From positions 327,821,645-327,885,644 of the forward strand of contig JBAIZL010000002.1 of NCBI GenBank assembly GCA_036971475.1: 64,000 nucleotides of DNA. The letters run 5' to 3'. Position 1 is the stretch's first letter; the number at the start of each line of letters is the position of its first letter. The stretch is from Prosapia bicincta (Eukaryota > Arthropoda > Insecta > Hemiptera > Cercopidae). The position numbers and the translations under genes are program-made. A model generated the notes under the pieces. The model worked only from the letters and a program-made list of their open reading frames with translations. It was not told the origin of the DNA and did not search any database. This document shows positions 1 through 14,800 of the stretch, one piece after another.

Positions 1-2380
1 ATATGAGAGTTTACCATGTCAGTATAATTGTTTTATATTTATTAATAGTTGTATGTGTGTGTACCAACGCACACACACGTCTAAAATTCAATAATAATGA
101 TAGGTAAAACAAAAAACCCTTGTACATAAGGGAGTTAACATTACTGCAAGATTCGCTTTTCTTTTTTTCACTCTAGACTTTTCACTTTAGGCCAAGGACT
201 GTATTTATTAATACTGCGTAATATACACTAAAAATAACGTCTAAAAATAATCGACTTAAATGAAACTAACTATGTACTGTGTTTATAAATGAATAACGAA
301 CTACTGCAAACAAAATTGTTTCAGAACTTTCATTAACGATCACAATCACACTAACAACACCTCGAGTTCCCGTCACAAGTCACAGTCACAGTGAGAATCA
401 CAATCACAGTTTAGATAGACAAGAACCTGCTACTTCATCTCGCTACGTAACAGGTCGAACTGTGATTTTCGAATAACAGTGACTAAATCACAGGTTTGCA
501 AATCACTGTTAAGTAATGACAACGTTTTCAATAGGAGGTAGATGTATGATTGTTTTAAGCAAATGAAACATGCCTGAATGTACAGTTCCTTAATACTCCA
601 TATGTACATAATCATTTTTTGCAAAAAAGATGTAATGGTGGTTTGTTTGTTTCGTTCAACAGGTTTCTTTGATGAAATATTCCTCCCCCCTTCGAAAGAG
701 TAGACGATCGGCTGCTGTTGCTTCGTCTTTAACTGACTTTATTTTCATGTTACGTCCGGATATAAGAGGGCAAGATTACTGTATCTGGAAGCACTAACGT
801 TGGTAGCCGGTAGAGAAGCTATATATGTCAGAAACCCCAGAACCAAAAAAAAAAGAAATGCCCCTTATTTGAGCCTCCGAAACAGTTACGGCCACGCTAC
901 AATATAGTATATCTAAAACACAACTGTTCCCGCCAGACAAAGCATTATAATGTTTGCATTTGAAATACGAAAGAGACATATGACGCGACGACGGACAACA
1001 TTATTACAGTACTATATTCCATACATGTAATTAATTTATTTTTAAACTATTATTTATAACACGCTAAAATGTTGCTCATGAGTATTATAACTTACCTTGC
1101 CATCCACGTTGGGCGACAATTGTTATATAACGAACCTTCACTTAATGCTTCTCTACAGGATAATTTTTACTCTTAGGAATTTAAATTAATAATCCAGCTA
1201 CTTGCTTTTATAATTAGATTTATTTTATCCTGAGATCAATATTGCATTTACAGGTAGTTCATATAATTCTTTTACTAACTCTAATATTTGCCGATAGGCA
1301 TCATGACTCTTATTTTACTATTGATTTTTTTTAATAATTCTAAATTTACTTTCTTTAGCTATCTAAGGGCGTGTATAAGTTACTGCACTTGGTTTGATAA
1401 ATTTTATATTTCAATTAACTATGACTTTTTAATGAATTTATAAAAGTTTAAAAGATTCTTAATGTTTGTTGCTTTAAAGAGTTGGCTTTAAGTTAAAATA
1501 AATGTATTGTTTATTACTTGCGTGGTTCCTTGTTTTACTTCACTTGACACAAATTCACTTAATAATACTTTCCTATCAATTTCACTTTTCTTAATTTCTC
1601 GAAATGCTTCTATTCCTTAACTGACTTTATTAATCACTCAATTACTTTAATCTCACTTGTTACCTTTAATCTACCTCTTTATACTTCACTTTCTATTTAA
1701 TAATCTCCCTGGCTACCCTTTAATCTCCCTTACTTTAAATTTCCACGTTACTTGTTTGAATTTGATATTTTTTTTTTTACTAAAAACTCAACATTACTTC
1801 TACCACTTGACCCTTTCGAGTACTGAAAATTGACTGACGTTCCTGAACATCCTCTTGGATCGTATCCGTTTGTGATTCATCCCCTCTTCAAATTTGATTG
1901 GCTCCCTTATGGCGCTCAAACTCTGGCTACCCTATGAAATTTTGACGCTTCCCGCACTTTTCTTTTTTGGCTTCGTGGGAATTTGTTGAACTTTCCCACA
2001 AGTGCATGTGTTTTTCTGTATTCTCAGGAATTCCTAGTCATAAATCTCCCTGGTCCGTGGATGGCTAGGAAAAGCTTCTCTCCCATGAACTAGGCACGTC
2101 TTGGTTTACTTACAATGAACCCCTTTCGAATTATTTTTATTTATAATATGCAGGTGTGTGCAGTAACTTATTACGGCCGATAGATGTGTCAATAGACTAG
2201 CCCTAGCTAGGGATACTTCACAAGTTCAAATAATTTTACCAACAGCCTTCTTAACTAAATGAATTTCGTTATAGCATAGAGAAACGTAATTCTATTTTAC
2301 AGGAAAAGACATAAGCGAGCACAATATTTCTGCACTAGAAGTATTTGTGATAGTATTCAAATGGAATTTATTGATCTGCA
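1..2380. other. AT-rich non-coding DNA
   Basis: No supportable gene. The short minus-strand open frames here (430-624, 794-979) lack protein-like composition or family motifs. Positions 340-415 hold a degenerate tract of CACAGT-like words. About 1,540-1,760 is pyrimidine-biased, with loosely recurring TTAATCTCCCT-like words that do not form a regular array. Confidence 0.6.
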
Positions 2381-3148
2381 GTGCAAGATTTAGTTAAAGT
2401 GAAAATGTGTAGGATGTTTTATTAATTGATTTCTACAAAATATCCAAGATCTTAAAGATAATAAAGACAATTGTTTCATGATATTAATCCTGATGTGATA
2501 TCTGCATTGCAACATTATAAAGATAATATATAACATCGTTTTTATGTTTTAATCCTGATATACTATCAACAATGCAAGATCTTAAAGATAATAAAGACAA
2601 TTGTTTTATGATTTTAATCCTGATGTACTATCTGCATTGCAACGTTATAAAGGTAATATGTACACCCGTATTTATGATTTTAATCCTGATGTAATATCAA
2701 CAATGCTAGATTTTAAAGGTAATAAAGACAGTTATTTCATAATTTTAATTCTGATGTACTATCTGCATTGCAACATTATAAAAGTAATATATAAAATCGT
2801 ATTTATGTTTTTAATCCTGATGTACTATCTGCATTGCAACGTTATAAAGGTAATATATACACCCGTTTTTATGATTTTAATCCTGATGTACTGTCTGCAT
2901 TGCAACATTATAAAGGTAGTATATAAAATCGTTTTTATGTTTTTATTCCTGAAGTACTATCATCAATTCAAAATCTTAAAGATAATAAAGCCAATTGTTT
3001 TATGATTTTAATCCTGATGTACTATCTGCATTACAACATTATCAAAGGTAATATATAAAATAGTTTTTTATGATTTCAATCCTGATGTACTATTAACAAT
3101 GCATGGTCTTAAAGATAATAAAGACAATTGTTCCATTTTTTTTAAATC

Positions 3149-6100
3149 TTGATGTACTATCTGCATTGCAACATTATAAAAGTAATATATAAAATCGTTT
3201 TTATGTTTTTAATCCTGATGTACTATCTGCATTGCAACGTTATAAAGGTAATATATACACCCGTTTTTATGATTTTAATCCTGATGTACTGTCTGCATTG
3301 CAACATTATAAAGGTAGTATATAAAATCGTTTTTATGTTTTTATTCCTGAAGTACTATCATCAATTCAAAATCTTAAAGATAATAAAGCCAATTGTTTTA
3401 TGATTTTAATCCTGATGTACTATCTGCACTACAACATTATCAAAGGTAATATATGAATCGTATTTATGATTTTAATCCTGTTATACTATCTGCATTACAA
3501 CATTATCAAAGGTAATATATAAAATAGTTTTTTATGATTTCAATCCTGATGTACTATTAACAATGCATGGTCTTAAAGATAATAAAGACAATTGTTCCAT
3601 TTTTTTAAAATCTTGATGTACTATCTGCATTGCAACATTATAGAAGTAATATATAAAATCGTTTTTATGTTTTTAATCCTGATGTACTATCTGCATTGCA
3701 ACGTTATAAAGGTAATATATACACCCGTTGTTATGATTTTAATCCTGATGTACTATCTGCATTCCAACATTATAAAGGTAGTATATAAAATCGTTTTTAT
3801 GTTTTTATTCCTGAAGTACTATCATCAATGCAAGATCTTAAAGATAATAAAGACAATTGTTTTATAATTTTAATCCTGATGCACTATCTGCACTACAACA
3901 TTATCAAAGGTAATATATGAATGGTATTTATGATTTTAATCCTGATGTAATATCAACAGTGCGAGATTTTAAAGGTAATAAAGACAGTTATTTCATAATT
4001 TTAATTATTATGTACTATCTGCATTGCAACATTATAAAAGTAATATATAAAATCGTTTTTATGTTTTTAATCCTGATGTACTATCTGCATTGCAACGTTA
4101 TAAAGGTAATATATACACCCGTTTTTATGTTTTTAATCCTGATGTACTGTCTGCATTGCAACATTATAAAGGTAGTATATAAAATCGTTTTTATGTTTTT
4201 ATTCCTGAAGTACTATCATCAATGCAAGATCTTAAAGATAATAAAGACAATTGTTTTATAATTTTAATCCTGATGCACTATCTGCACTACAACATTATCA
4301 AAGGTAATATATGAATCGTATTTATGATTTTAATCCTGATGTAATATCAACAATGCGAGATTTTAAAGGTAATAAAGACAGTTATTTCATAATTTTAATT
4401 CTGATGTACTATCTGCATTCCAACATTATAAAGGTAGTATATAAAATCGTTTTTATGTTTTTATTCCTGAAGTACTATCATCAATTCAAAATCTTAAAGA
4501 TAATAAAGCCAATTGTTTTATGATTTTAATCCTGATGTACTATCTGCATTACAACATTATCAAAGGTAATATATAAAATCGTTTTTTATCATTTCAATCC
4601 TGATGTACTATTAACAATGCATGGTCTTAAAGATAATAAAGACAATTGTTTCATTTTTTTAAATCTTGATGTACTATCTGCATTGCAACATTATAAAAGT
4701 AATATATAAAAACGTTTTTATGTTTTTAATCCTGATGTACTATCTGCATTGCAACGTTATAAAGGTAATATATACAACCGTTGTTATGATTTTAATCCTG
4801 ATGTACTATCTGCATTGCAACATTATAACGGTAGTATATAAAATCGTTTTTTATGTTTTTATTCCTGAAGTACTATCATCAATGCAAGATCTTAAAGATA
4901 ATAAAGACAATTGTTTTATGATTTTAATCCTGATGCACTATCTGCACTACAAAATTATCAAAGGTAATATATGAATCGTATTTATGATTTTAATCCTGAT
5001 GTAATATCAACAATGCTAGATTTTAAAGGTAATAAAGACAGTTATTTCATAATTTTAATTCTGATGTACTATCTGCATTGCAACATTATAAAAGTAATAT
5101 ATAAAATCGTATTTATGTTTTTAATCCTGATGTACTATCTGCATTGCAACGTTATAAAGGTAATATATACACCCGTTTTTATGATTTTAATCCTGATGTA
5201 CTGTCTGCATTGCAACATTATAAAGGTAGTATATAAAATCGTTTTTATGTTTTTATTCCTGAAGTACTATCATGAATTCAAAATCTTAAAGATAATAAAG
5301 CCAATTGTTTTATGATTTTAATCCTGATGTACTATCTGCATTACAACATTATCAAAGGTAATATATAAAATAGTTTTTTATGATTTCAATCCTGATGTAC
5401 TATTAACAATGCATGGTCTTAAAGATAATAAAGACAATTGTTCCATTTTTTTTAAATCTTGATGTACTATCTGCATTGCAACATTATAAAAGTAATATAT
5501 AAAATCGTTTTAATTTTTTTAATCCTGATGTACTATCTGCATTGCAACGTTATAAAGATAATATATACACCCGTTGTTATGATTTTAATCCTGATGTACT
5601 ATCTGCATTCCAACATTATAAAGGTAGTATATAAAATCGTTTTTATGTTTTTATTCCTGAAGTACTATCATCAATTCAAAATCTTAAAGATAATAAAGCC
5701 AATTGTTTTATGATTTTAATCCTGATGTACTATCTGCATTACAACATTATCAAACGTAATATATAAAATCGTTTTTTATGATTTCAATCCTGATGTACTA
5801 TTAACAATGCATGGTCTTAAAGATAATAAAGACAATTGTTCCATTTTTTTTAAATCTTGATGTACTGTCTGCATTGCAACATTATAAAAGTAATATATAA
5901 AATCGTTTTTATGTTTTTAATCCCGATGTACTATCTGCATTGCAACATTATAAAGGTAGTATATAAAATCGTTTTTATGATTTTATTCCTGAAGTACTAT
6001 CATCAATGCAAGATCTTAAAGACAATAAAGACAATTGTTTTATGATTTTAATCCTGATGTACTATCAGCATTACAACATTATCAAAGGTAATATATAAAC

Positions 6101-8885
6101 TCGTTTTTATGATTTTAATCCTGTTATACTATCTGCATTACAACATTATCAAAGGTAATATATAAAATCGTTTTTATGATTTCAATCCTGATGTACTATT
6201 AACAATGCATGATCTTAAAGATAATAAAGACAATTGTTTCATTTTTTTAAATCTTGATGTACTATCTGCATTGCAACGTTATAAAGGTAATATATACACC
6301 CGTATTTATGATTTTAATCCTGATGTACTGTCTGCATTGAAACATTATAAAGGTAGTATATAAAATCGTTTTTATGTTGTTTTTCCTGAAGTACTATCAT
6401 CAATTCAAAATCTTAAAGATAATAAAGCCAATTGTTTTATGATTTTAATCCTGATGTACTATCTGCATTACAACATTATCAAAGGTAATATATAAAATCG
6501 ATTTTATGATTTCAATACTGATGTACTATTAACAATGCATGGTCTTAAAGATAATAAAGACAATTGTTTCATTTTTTTAAATCTTGATGTACTATCTGCA
6601 TTGCAACATTATAAAAGTAATATATAAAATCGTTTTTATGTTTTTAATCCTGATGTACTATCTGCATTGCAACGTTATAAAGGTAATATATACACCCGTT
6701 TTTATGATTTTAATCCTGATGTACTGTCTGCATTGCAACATTATAAAGGTAGTATATAAAATCGTTTTTATGTTTTTATTCCTGAAGTACTATCATCAAT
6801 TCAAAATCTTAAAGATAATAAAGCCAATTGTTTTATGATTTTAATCCTGATGTACTATCTGCACTACAACATTATCAAAGGTAATATATGAATCGTATTT
6901 ATGATTTTAATCCTGTTATACTATCTGCATTACAACATTATCAAAGGTAATATATAAAATAGTTTTTTATGATTTCAATCCTGATGTACTATTAACAATG
7001 CATGGTCTTAAAGATAATAAAGACAATTGTTCCATTTTTTTAAAATCTTGATGTACTATCTGCATTGCAACATTATAGAAGTAATATATAAAATCGTTTT
7101 TATGTTTTTAATCCTGATGTACTATCTGCATTGCAACGTTATAAAGGTAATATATACACCCGTTGTTATGATTTTAATCCTGATGTACTATCTGCATTCC
7201 AACATTATAAAGGTAGTATATAAAATCGTTTTTATGTTTTTATTCCTGAAGTACTATCATCAATGCAAGATCTTAAAGATAATAAAGACAATTGTTTTAT
7301 AATTTTAATCCTGATGCACTATCTGCACTACAACATTATCAAAGGTAATATATGAATGGTATTTATGATTTTAATCCTGATGTAATATCAACAGTGCGAG
7401 ATTTTAAAGGTAATAAAGACAGTTATTTCATAATTTTAATTATTATGTACTATCTGCATTGCAACATTATAAAAGTAATATATAAAATCGTTTTTATGTT
7501 TTTAATCCTGATGTACTATCTGCATTGCAACGTTATAAAGGTAATATATACACCCGTTTTTATGTTTTTAATCCTGATGTACTGTCTGCATTGCAACATT
7601 ATAAAGGTAGTATATAAAATCGTTTTTATGTTTTTATTCCTGAAGTACTATCATCAATGCAAGATCTTAAAGATAATAAAGACAATTGTTTTATAATTTT
7701 AATCCTGATGCACTATCTGCACTACAACATTATCAAAGGTAATATATGAATCGTATTTATGATTTTAATCCTGATGTAATATCAACAATGCGAGATTTTA
7801 AAGGTAATAAAGACAGTTATTTCATAATTTTAATTCTGATGTACTATCTGCATTCCAACATTATAAAGGTAGTATATAAAATCGTTTTTATGTTTTTATT
7901 CCTGAAGTACTATCATCAATTCAAAATCTTAAAGATAATAAAGCCAATTGTTTTATGATTTTAATCCTGATGTACTATCTGCATTACAACATTATCAAAC
8001 GTAATATATAAAATCGTTTTTTATGATTTCAATCCTGATGTACTATTAACAATGCATGGTCTTAAAGATAATAAAGACAATTGTTCCATTTTTTTTAAAT
8101 CTTGATGTACTGTCTGCATTGCAACATTATAAAAGTAATATATAAAATCGTTTTTATGTTTTTAATCCCGATGTACTATCTGCATTGCAACATTATAAAG
8201 GTAGTATATAAAATCGTTTTTATGATTTTATTCCTGAAGTACTATCATCAATGCAAGATCTTAAAGACAATAAAGACAATTGTTTTATGATTTTAATCCT
8301 GATGTACTATCAGCATTACAACATTATCAAAGGTAATATATAAACTCGTTTTTATGATTTTAATCCTGTTATACTATCTGCATTACAACATTATCAAAGG
8401 TAATATATAAAATCGTTTTTATGATTTCAATCCTGATGTACTATTAACAATGCATGATCTTAAAGATAATAAAGACAATTGTTTCATTTTTTTAAATCTT
8501 GATGTACTATCTGCATTGCAACGTTATAAAGGTAATATATACACCCGTATTTATGATTTTAATAGTGATGTACTGTCTGCATTGAAACATTATAAAGGTA
8601 GTATATAAAATCGTTTTTATGTTGTTTTTCCTGAAGTACTATCATCAATTCAAAATCTTAAAGATAATAAAGCCAATTGTTTTATGATTTTAATCCTGAT
8701 GTACTATCTGCATTACAACATTATCAAAGGTAATATATAAAATCGATTTTATGATTTCAATACTGATGTACTATTAACAATGCATGGTCTTAAAGATAAT
8801 AAAGACAATTGTTTCATTTTTTTAAATCTTGATGTACTATCTGCATTGCAACATTATAAAAGTAATATATAAAATCGTTTTTATG
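3149..8885. repeat. Array 1: ~3,435-bp and ~2,245-bp long-range duplications
   Basis: Blocks in the left third of array 1 recur with matching variants. 3,149-4,525 matches about 6,584-7,960 at a shift of 3,435 bp (52 monomers). The order of variants then switches: about 5,700-6,640 matches 7,945-8,885 at a shift of 2,245 bp (34 monomers). The switch near 7,960 looks like an unequal-exchange junction between two misaligned copies. Shared rare variants support the pairing: GAATGGT (3,917/7,352), CATTATAGAAG (about 3,640/7,075) and AATCCCGATG (about 5,926/8,171). Confidence 0.85.
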
Positions 8886-11800
8886 TTTTTAATCCTGATG
8901 TACTATCTGCATTGCAACGTTATAAAGGTAATATATACACCCGTTGTTATGATTTTAATCCTGATGTACTATCTGCATTGCAACATTATAAAGGTAGTAT
9001 ATAAAATCGTTTTTATGTTTTTATTCCTGAAGTACTATCATCAATGCAAGATCTTAAAGATAATAAAGACAATTGTTTTATGATTTTAATCCTGATGCAC
9101 TATCTGCACTACAACATTATCAAAGGTAATATATGAATCGTATTTATGATTTTAATCCTGATGTAATATCAACAATGCGAGATTTTAAAGGTAATAAAGA
9201 CAGTTATTTCATAATTTTAATTCTGATGTACTATCTGCATTGCAACATTATAAAAGTAATATATAAAATCGTTTTTATGTTTTTAATCCTGATGTACTAT
9301 CTGCATTGCAACGTTATAAAGGTAATATATACACCCGTTTTTATGATTTTAATCCTGATGTACTGTCTGCATTGCAACATTATAAAGGTAGTATATAAAA
9401 TCGTTTTTATGTTTTTATTCCTGAAGTACTATCATCAATTCAAAATCTTAAAGATAATAAAGCCAATTGTTTTATGATTTTAATCCTGATGTACTATCTG
9501 CACTACAACATTATCAAAGGTAATATATGAATCGTATTTATGATTTTAATCCTGTTATACTATCTGCATTACAACATTATCAAAGGTAATATATAAAATA
9601 GTTTTTTATGATTTCAATCCTGATGTACTATTAACAATGCATGGTCTTAAAGATAATAAAGAGAATTGTTCCATTTTTTTAAAATCTTGATGTACTATCT
9701 GCATTGCAACATTATAGAAGTAATATATAAAATCGTTTTTATGTTTTTAATCCTGATGTACTATCTGCATTGCAACGTTATAAAGGTAATATATACACCC
9801 GTTGTTATGATTTTAATCCTGATGTACTATCTGCATTCCAACATTATAAACGTAGTATATAAAATCGTTTTTATGTTTTTATTCCTGAAGTACTATCATC
9901 AATGCAAGATCTTAAAGATAATAAAGACAATTGTTTTATGATTTTAATCCTAATGTACTATCTGCACTACAACATTATCAAAGGTAATATATGAATGGTA
10001 TTTATGATTTTAATCCTGATGTAATATCAACAGTGCGAGATTTTAAAGGTAATAAAGACAGTTATTTCATAATTTTAATTATTATGTACTATCTGCATTG
10101 CAACATTATAAAAGTAATATATAAAATCGTTTTTATGTTTTTAATCCTGATGTACTATCTGCATTGCAACGTTATAAAGGTAATATATACACCCGTTTTT
10201 ATGTTTTTAATCCTGATGTACTGTCTGCATTGCAACATTATAAAGGTAGTATATAAAATCGTTTTTATGTTTTTATTCCTGAAGTACTATCATCAATGCA
10301 AGATCTTAAAGATAATAAAGACAATTGTTTTATAATTTTAATCCTGATGCACTATCTGCACTACAACATTATCAAAGGTAATATATGAATCGTATTTATG
10401 ATTTTAATCCTGATGTAATATCAACAATGCGAGATTTTAAAGGTAATAAAGACAGTTATTTCATAATTTTAATTCTGATGTACTATCTGCATTGCAACAT
10501 TATAAAAGTAATATATAAAATCGTTTTTATGTTTTTAATCCTGATGTACTATCTGCATTGCAACGTTATAAAGGTAATATATACACCCGTTTTTATGATT
10601 TTAATCCTGATGTACTGTCTGCATTGCAACATTATAAAGGTAGTATATAAAATCGTTTTTATGTTTTTATTCCTGAAGTACTATCATGAATTCAAAATCT
10701 TAAAGATAATAAAGCCAATTGTTTTATGATTTTAATCCTGATGTACTATCTGCATTACAACATTATCAAAGGTAATATATAAAATCGTTTTTTATGATTT
10801 CAATCCTGATGTACTATTAACATTGCATAGTCTTAAAGATAATAAAGACAATTGTTCCATTTTTTTTAAATCTTGATGTACTATCTGCATTGCAACATTA
10901 TAAAAGTAATATATAAAATCGTTTTTATGTTTTTAATCCTGATGTACTATCTGCATTGCAACGTTATAAAGGTAATATATACACCCGTTGTTATGATTTT
11001 AATCCTGATGTACTATCTGCATTGCAACATTATAAAGGTAGTATATAAAATCGTTTTTATGTTTTTATTCCTGAAGTACTATCATCAATGCAAGATCTTA
11101 ATGATAATAAAGACAATTGTTTTATGATTTTAATCCTGATGTACTATCAGCATTACAACATTATCAAAGGTAATATATAAACTCGTTTTTATGATTTTAA
11201 TCCTGTTATACTATCTGCACTGCAACATTATAAAAGTAATATATAAAATCGTTTTAATGTTTTTAATCCTGATGTACTATCTGCATTGCAACGTTATAAA
11301 GGTAATATATACACCCGTTTTTATGATTTTAATCCTGATGTACTGTCTGCATTGCAACATTATAAAGGTAGTATATAAAATCGTTTTAATGTTTTTATTC
11401 CTGAAGTACTATCATGAATTCAAAATCTTAAAGATAATAAAGCCAATTGTTTTATGATTTTAATCCTGATGTACTATCTGCATTACAAGATTATCAAATT
11501 TAATATATAAAATCGTTTTTATGATTTTAATCCTGTTATACTATCTGCATTACAACATTATCAAAGGTAATATATATAATCGTTTTTATGGTTTCAATCC
11601 CGATGTACTATTAACAATGCATGATCTTAAAGATAATAAAGACAATTGTTTCATTTTTTTAAATCTTGATGTACTATCTGCATTACAACATTATCAAAGG
11701 TAATATATAAAATCGTTTTTATGATTTTAATCCTGATGTACTATCTGCATTGCAACATTATAAAGGTAATATATAAAATCGTTTTTATGTTTTTATTCCT

Positions 11801-14800
11801 GAAATACTATCATCAATGCAAGATCTTAAAGATAATAAAGACAATTGTTTTATGATTTTAATCCTGATGTACTATCTGCATTGCAACGTTATAAAGGTAA
11901 TATATACACCCGTATTTATGATTTTAATCCTGATGTACTGTCTGCATTGAAACATTATAAAGGTAGTATATAAAATCGTTTTTATGTTGTTTTTCCTGAA
12001 GTACTATCATCAATTCAAAATCTTAAAGATAATAAAGCCAATTGTTTTATGATTTTAATCCTGATGTACTATCTGCATTACAACATTATCAAAGGTAATA
12101 TATAAAATCGATTTTATGATTTCAATACTGATGTACTATTAACAATGCATGGTCTTAAAGATAATAAAGACAATTGTTTCATTTTTTTAAATCTTGATGT
12201 ACTATCTGCATTGCAACATTATAAAAGTAATATATAAAATCGTTTTTATGTTTTTAATCCTGATGTACTATCTGCATTGCAACGTTATAAAGGTAATATA
12301 TACACCCGTTGTTATGATTTTAATCCTGATGTACTATCTGCATTGCAACATTATAAAGGTAGTATATAAAATCGTTTTTATGTTTTTATTCCTGAAGTAC
12401 TATCATCAATGCAAGATCTTAAAGATAATAAAGACAATTGTTTTATGATTTTAATCCTGATGCACTATCTGCACTACAACATTATCAAAGGTAATATATG
12501 AATCGTATTTATGATTTTAATCCTGATGTAATATCAACAATGCGAGATTTTAAAGGTAATAAAGACAGTTATTTCATAATTTTAATTCTGATGTACTATC
12601 TGCATTGCAACATTATAAAAGTAATATATAAAATCGTTTTTATGTTTTTAATCCTGATGTACTATCTGCATTGCAACGTTATAAAGGTAATATATACACC
12701 CGTTTTTATGATTTTAATCCTGATGTACTGTCTGCATTGCAACATTATAAAGGTAGTATATAAAATCGTTTTTATGTTTTTATTCCTGAAGTACTATCAT
12801 CAATTCAAAATCTTAAAGATAATAAAGCCAATTGTTTTATGATTTTAATCCTGATGTACTATCTGCACTACAACATTATCAAAGGTAATATATGAATCGT
12901 ATTTATGATTTTAATCCTGTTATACTATCTGCATTACAACATTATCAAAGGTAATATATAAAATAGTTTTTTATGATTTCAATCCTGATGTACTATTAAC
13001 AATGCATGGTCTTAAAGATAATAAAGACAATTGTTCCATTTTTTTAAAATCTTGATGTACTATCTGCATTGCAACATTATAGAAGTAATATATAAAATCG
13101 TTTTTATGTTTTTAATCCTGATGTACTATCTGCATTGCAACGTTATAAAGGTAATATATACACCCGTTGTTATGATTTTAATCCTGATGTACTATCTGCA
13201 TTCCAACATTATAAAGGTAGTATATAAAATCGTTTTTATGTTTTTATTCCTGAAGTACTATCATCAATGCAAGATCTTAAAGATAATAAAGACAATTGTT
13301 TTATGATTTTAATCCTAATGTACTATCTGCACTACAACATTATCAAAGGTAATATATGAATGGTATTTATGATTTTAATCCTGATGTAATATCAACAGTG
13401 CGAGATTTTAAAGGTAATAAAGACAGTTATTTCATAATTTTAATTATTATGTACTATCTGCATTGCAACATTATAAAAGTAATATATAAAATCGTTTTTA
13501 TGTTTTTAATCCTGATGTACTATCTGCATTGCAACGTTATAAAGGTAATATATACACCCGTTTTTATGTTTTTAATCCTGATGTACTGTCTGCATTGCAA
13601 CATTATAAAGGTAGTATATAAAATCGTTTTAATGTTTTTATTCCTGAAGTACTATCATCAATGCAAGATCTTAAAGATAATAAAGACAATTGTTTTATAA
13701 TTTTAATCCTGATGCACTATCTGCACTACAACATTATCAAAGGTAATATATGAATCGTATTTATGATTTTAATCCTGATGTAATATCAACAATGCGAGAT
13801 TTTAAAGGTAATAAAGACAGTTATTTCATAATTTTAATTCTGATGTACTATCTGCATTGCAACATTATAAAAGTAATATATAAAATCGTTTTTATGTTTT
13901 TAATCCTGATGTACTATCTGCATTGCAACGTTATAAAGGTAATATATACACCCGTTTTTATGATTTTAATCCTGATGTACTGTCTGCATTGCAACATTAT
14001 AAAGGTAGTATATAAAATCGTTTTTATGTTTTTATTCCTGAAGTACTATCATGAATTCAAAATCTTAAAGATAATAAAGCCAATTGTTTTATGATTTTAA
14101 TCCTGATGTACTATCTGCATTACAACATTATCAAAGGTAATATATAAAATCGTTTTTTATGATTTCAATCCTGATGTACTATTAACATTGCATAGTCTTA
14201 AAGATAATAAAGACAATTGTTCCATTTTTTTTAAATCTTGATGTACTATCTGCATTGCAACATTATAAAAGTAATATATAAAATCGTTTTTATGTTTTTA
14301 ATCCTGATGTACTATCTGCATTGCAACGTTATAAAGGTAATATATACACCCGTTGTTATGATTTTAATCCTGATGTACTATCTGCATTGCAACATTATAA
14401 AGGTAGTATATAAAATCGTTTTTATGTTTTTATTCCTGAAGTACTATCATCAATGCAAGATCTTAATGATAATAAAGACAATTGTTTTATGATTTTAATC
14501 CTGATGTACTATCAGCATTACAACATTATCAAAGGTAATATATAAACTCGTTTTTATGATTTTAATCCTGTTATACTATCTGCACTGCAACATTATAAAA
14601 GTAATATATAAAATCGTTTTAATGTTTTTAATCCTGATGTACTATCTGCATTGCAACGTTATAAAGGTAATATATACACCCGTTTTTATGATTTTAATCC
14701 TGATGTACTGTCTGCATTGCAACATTATAAAGGTAGTATATAAAATCGTTTTTATGTTTTATTCCTGAAGTACTATCATGAATTCAAAATCTTAAAGATA

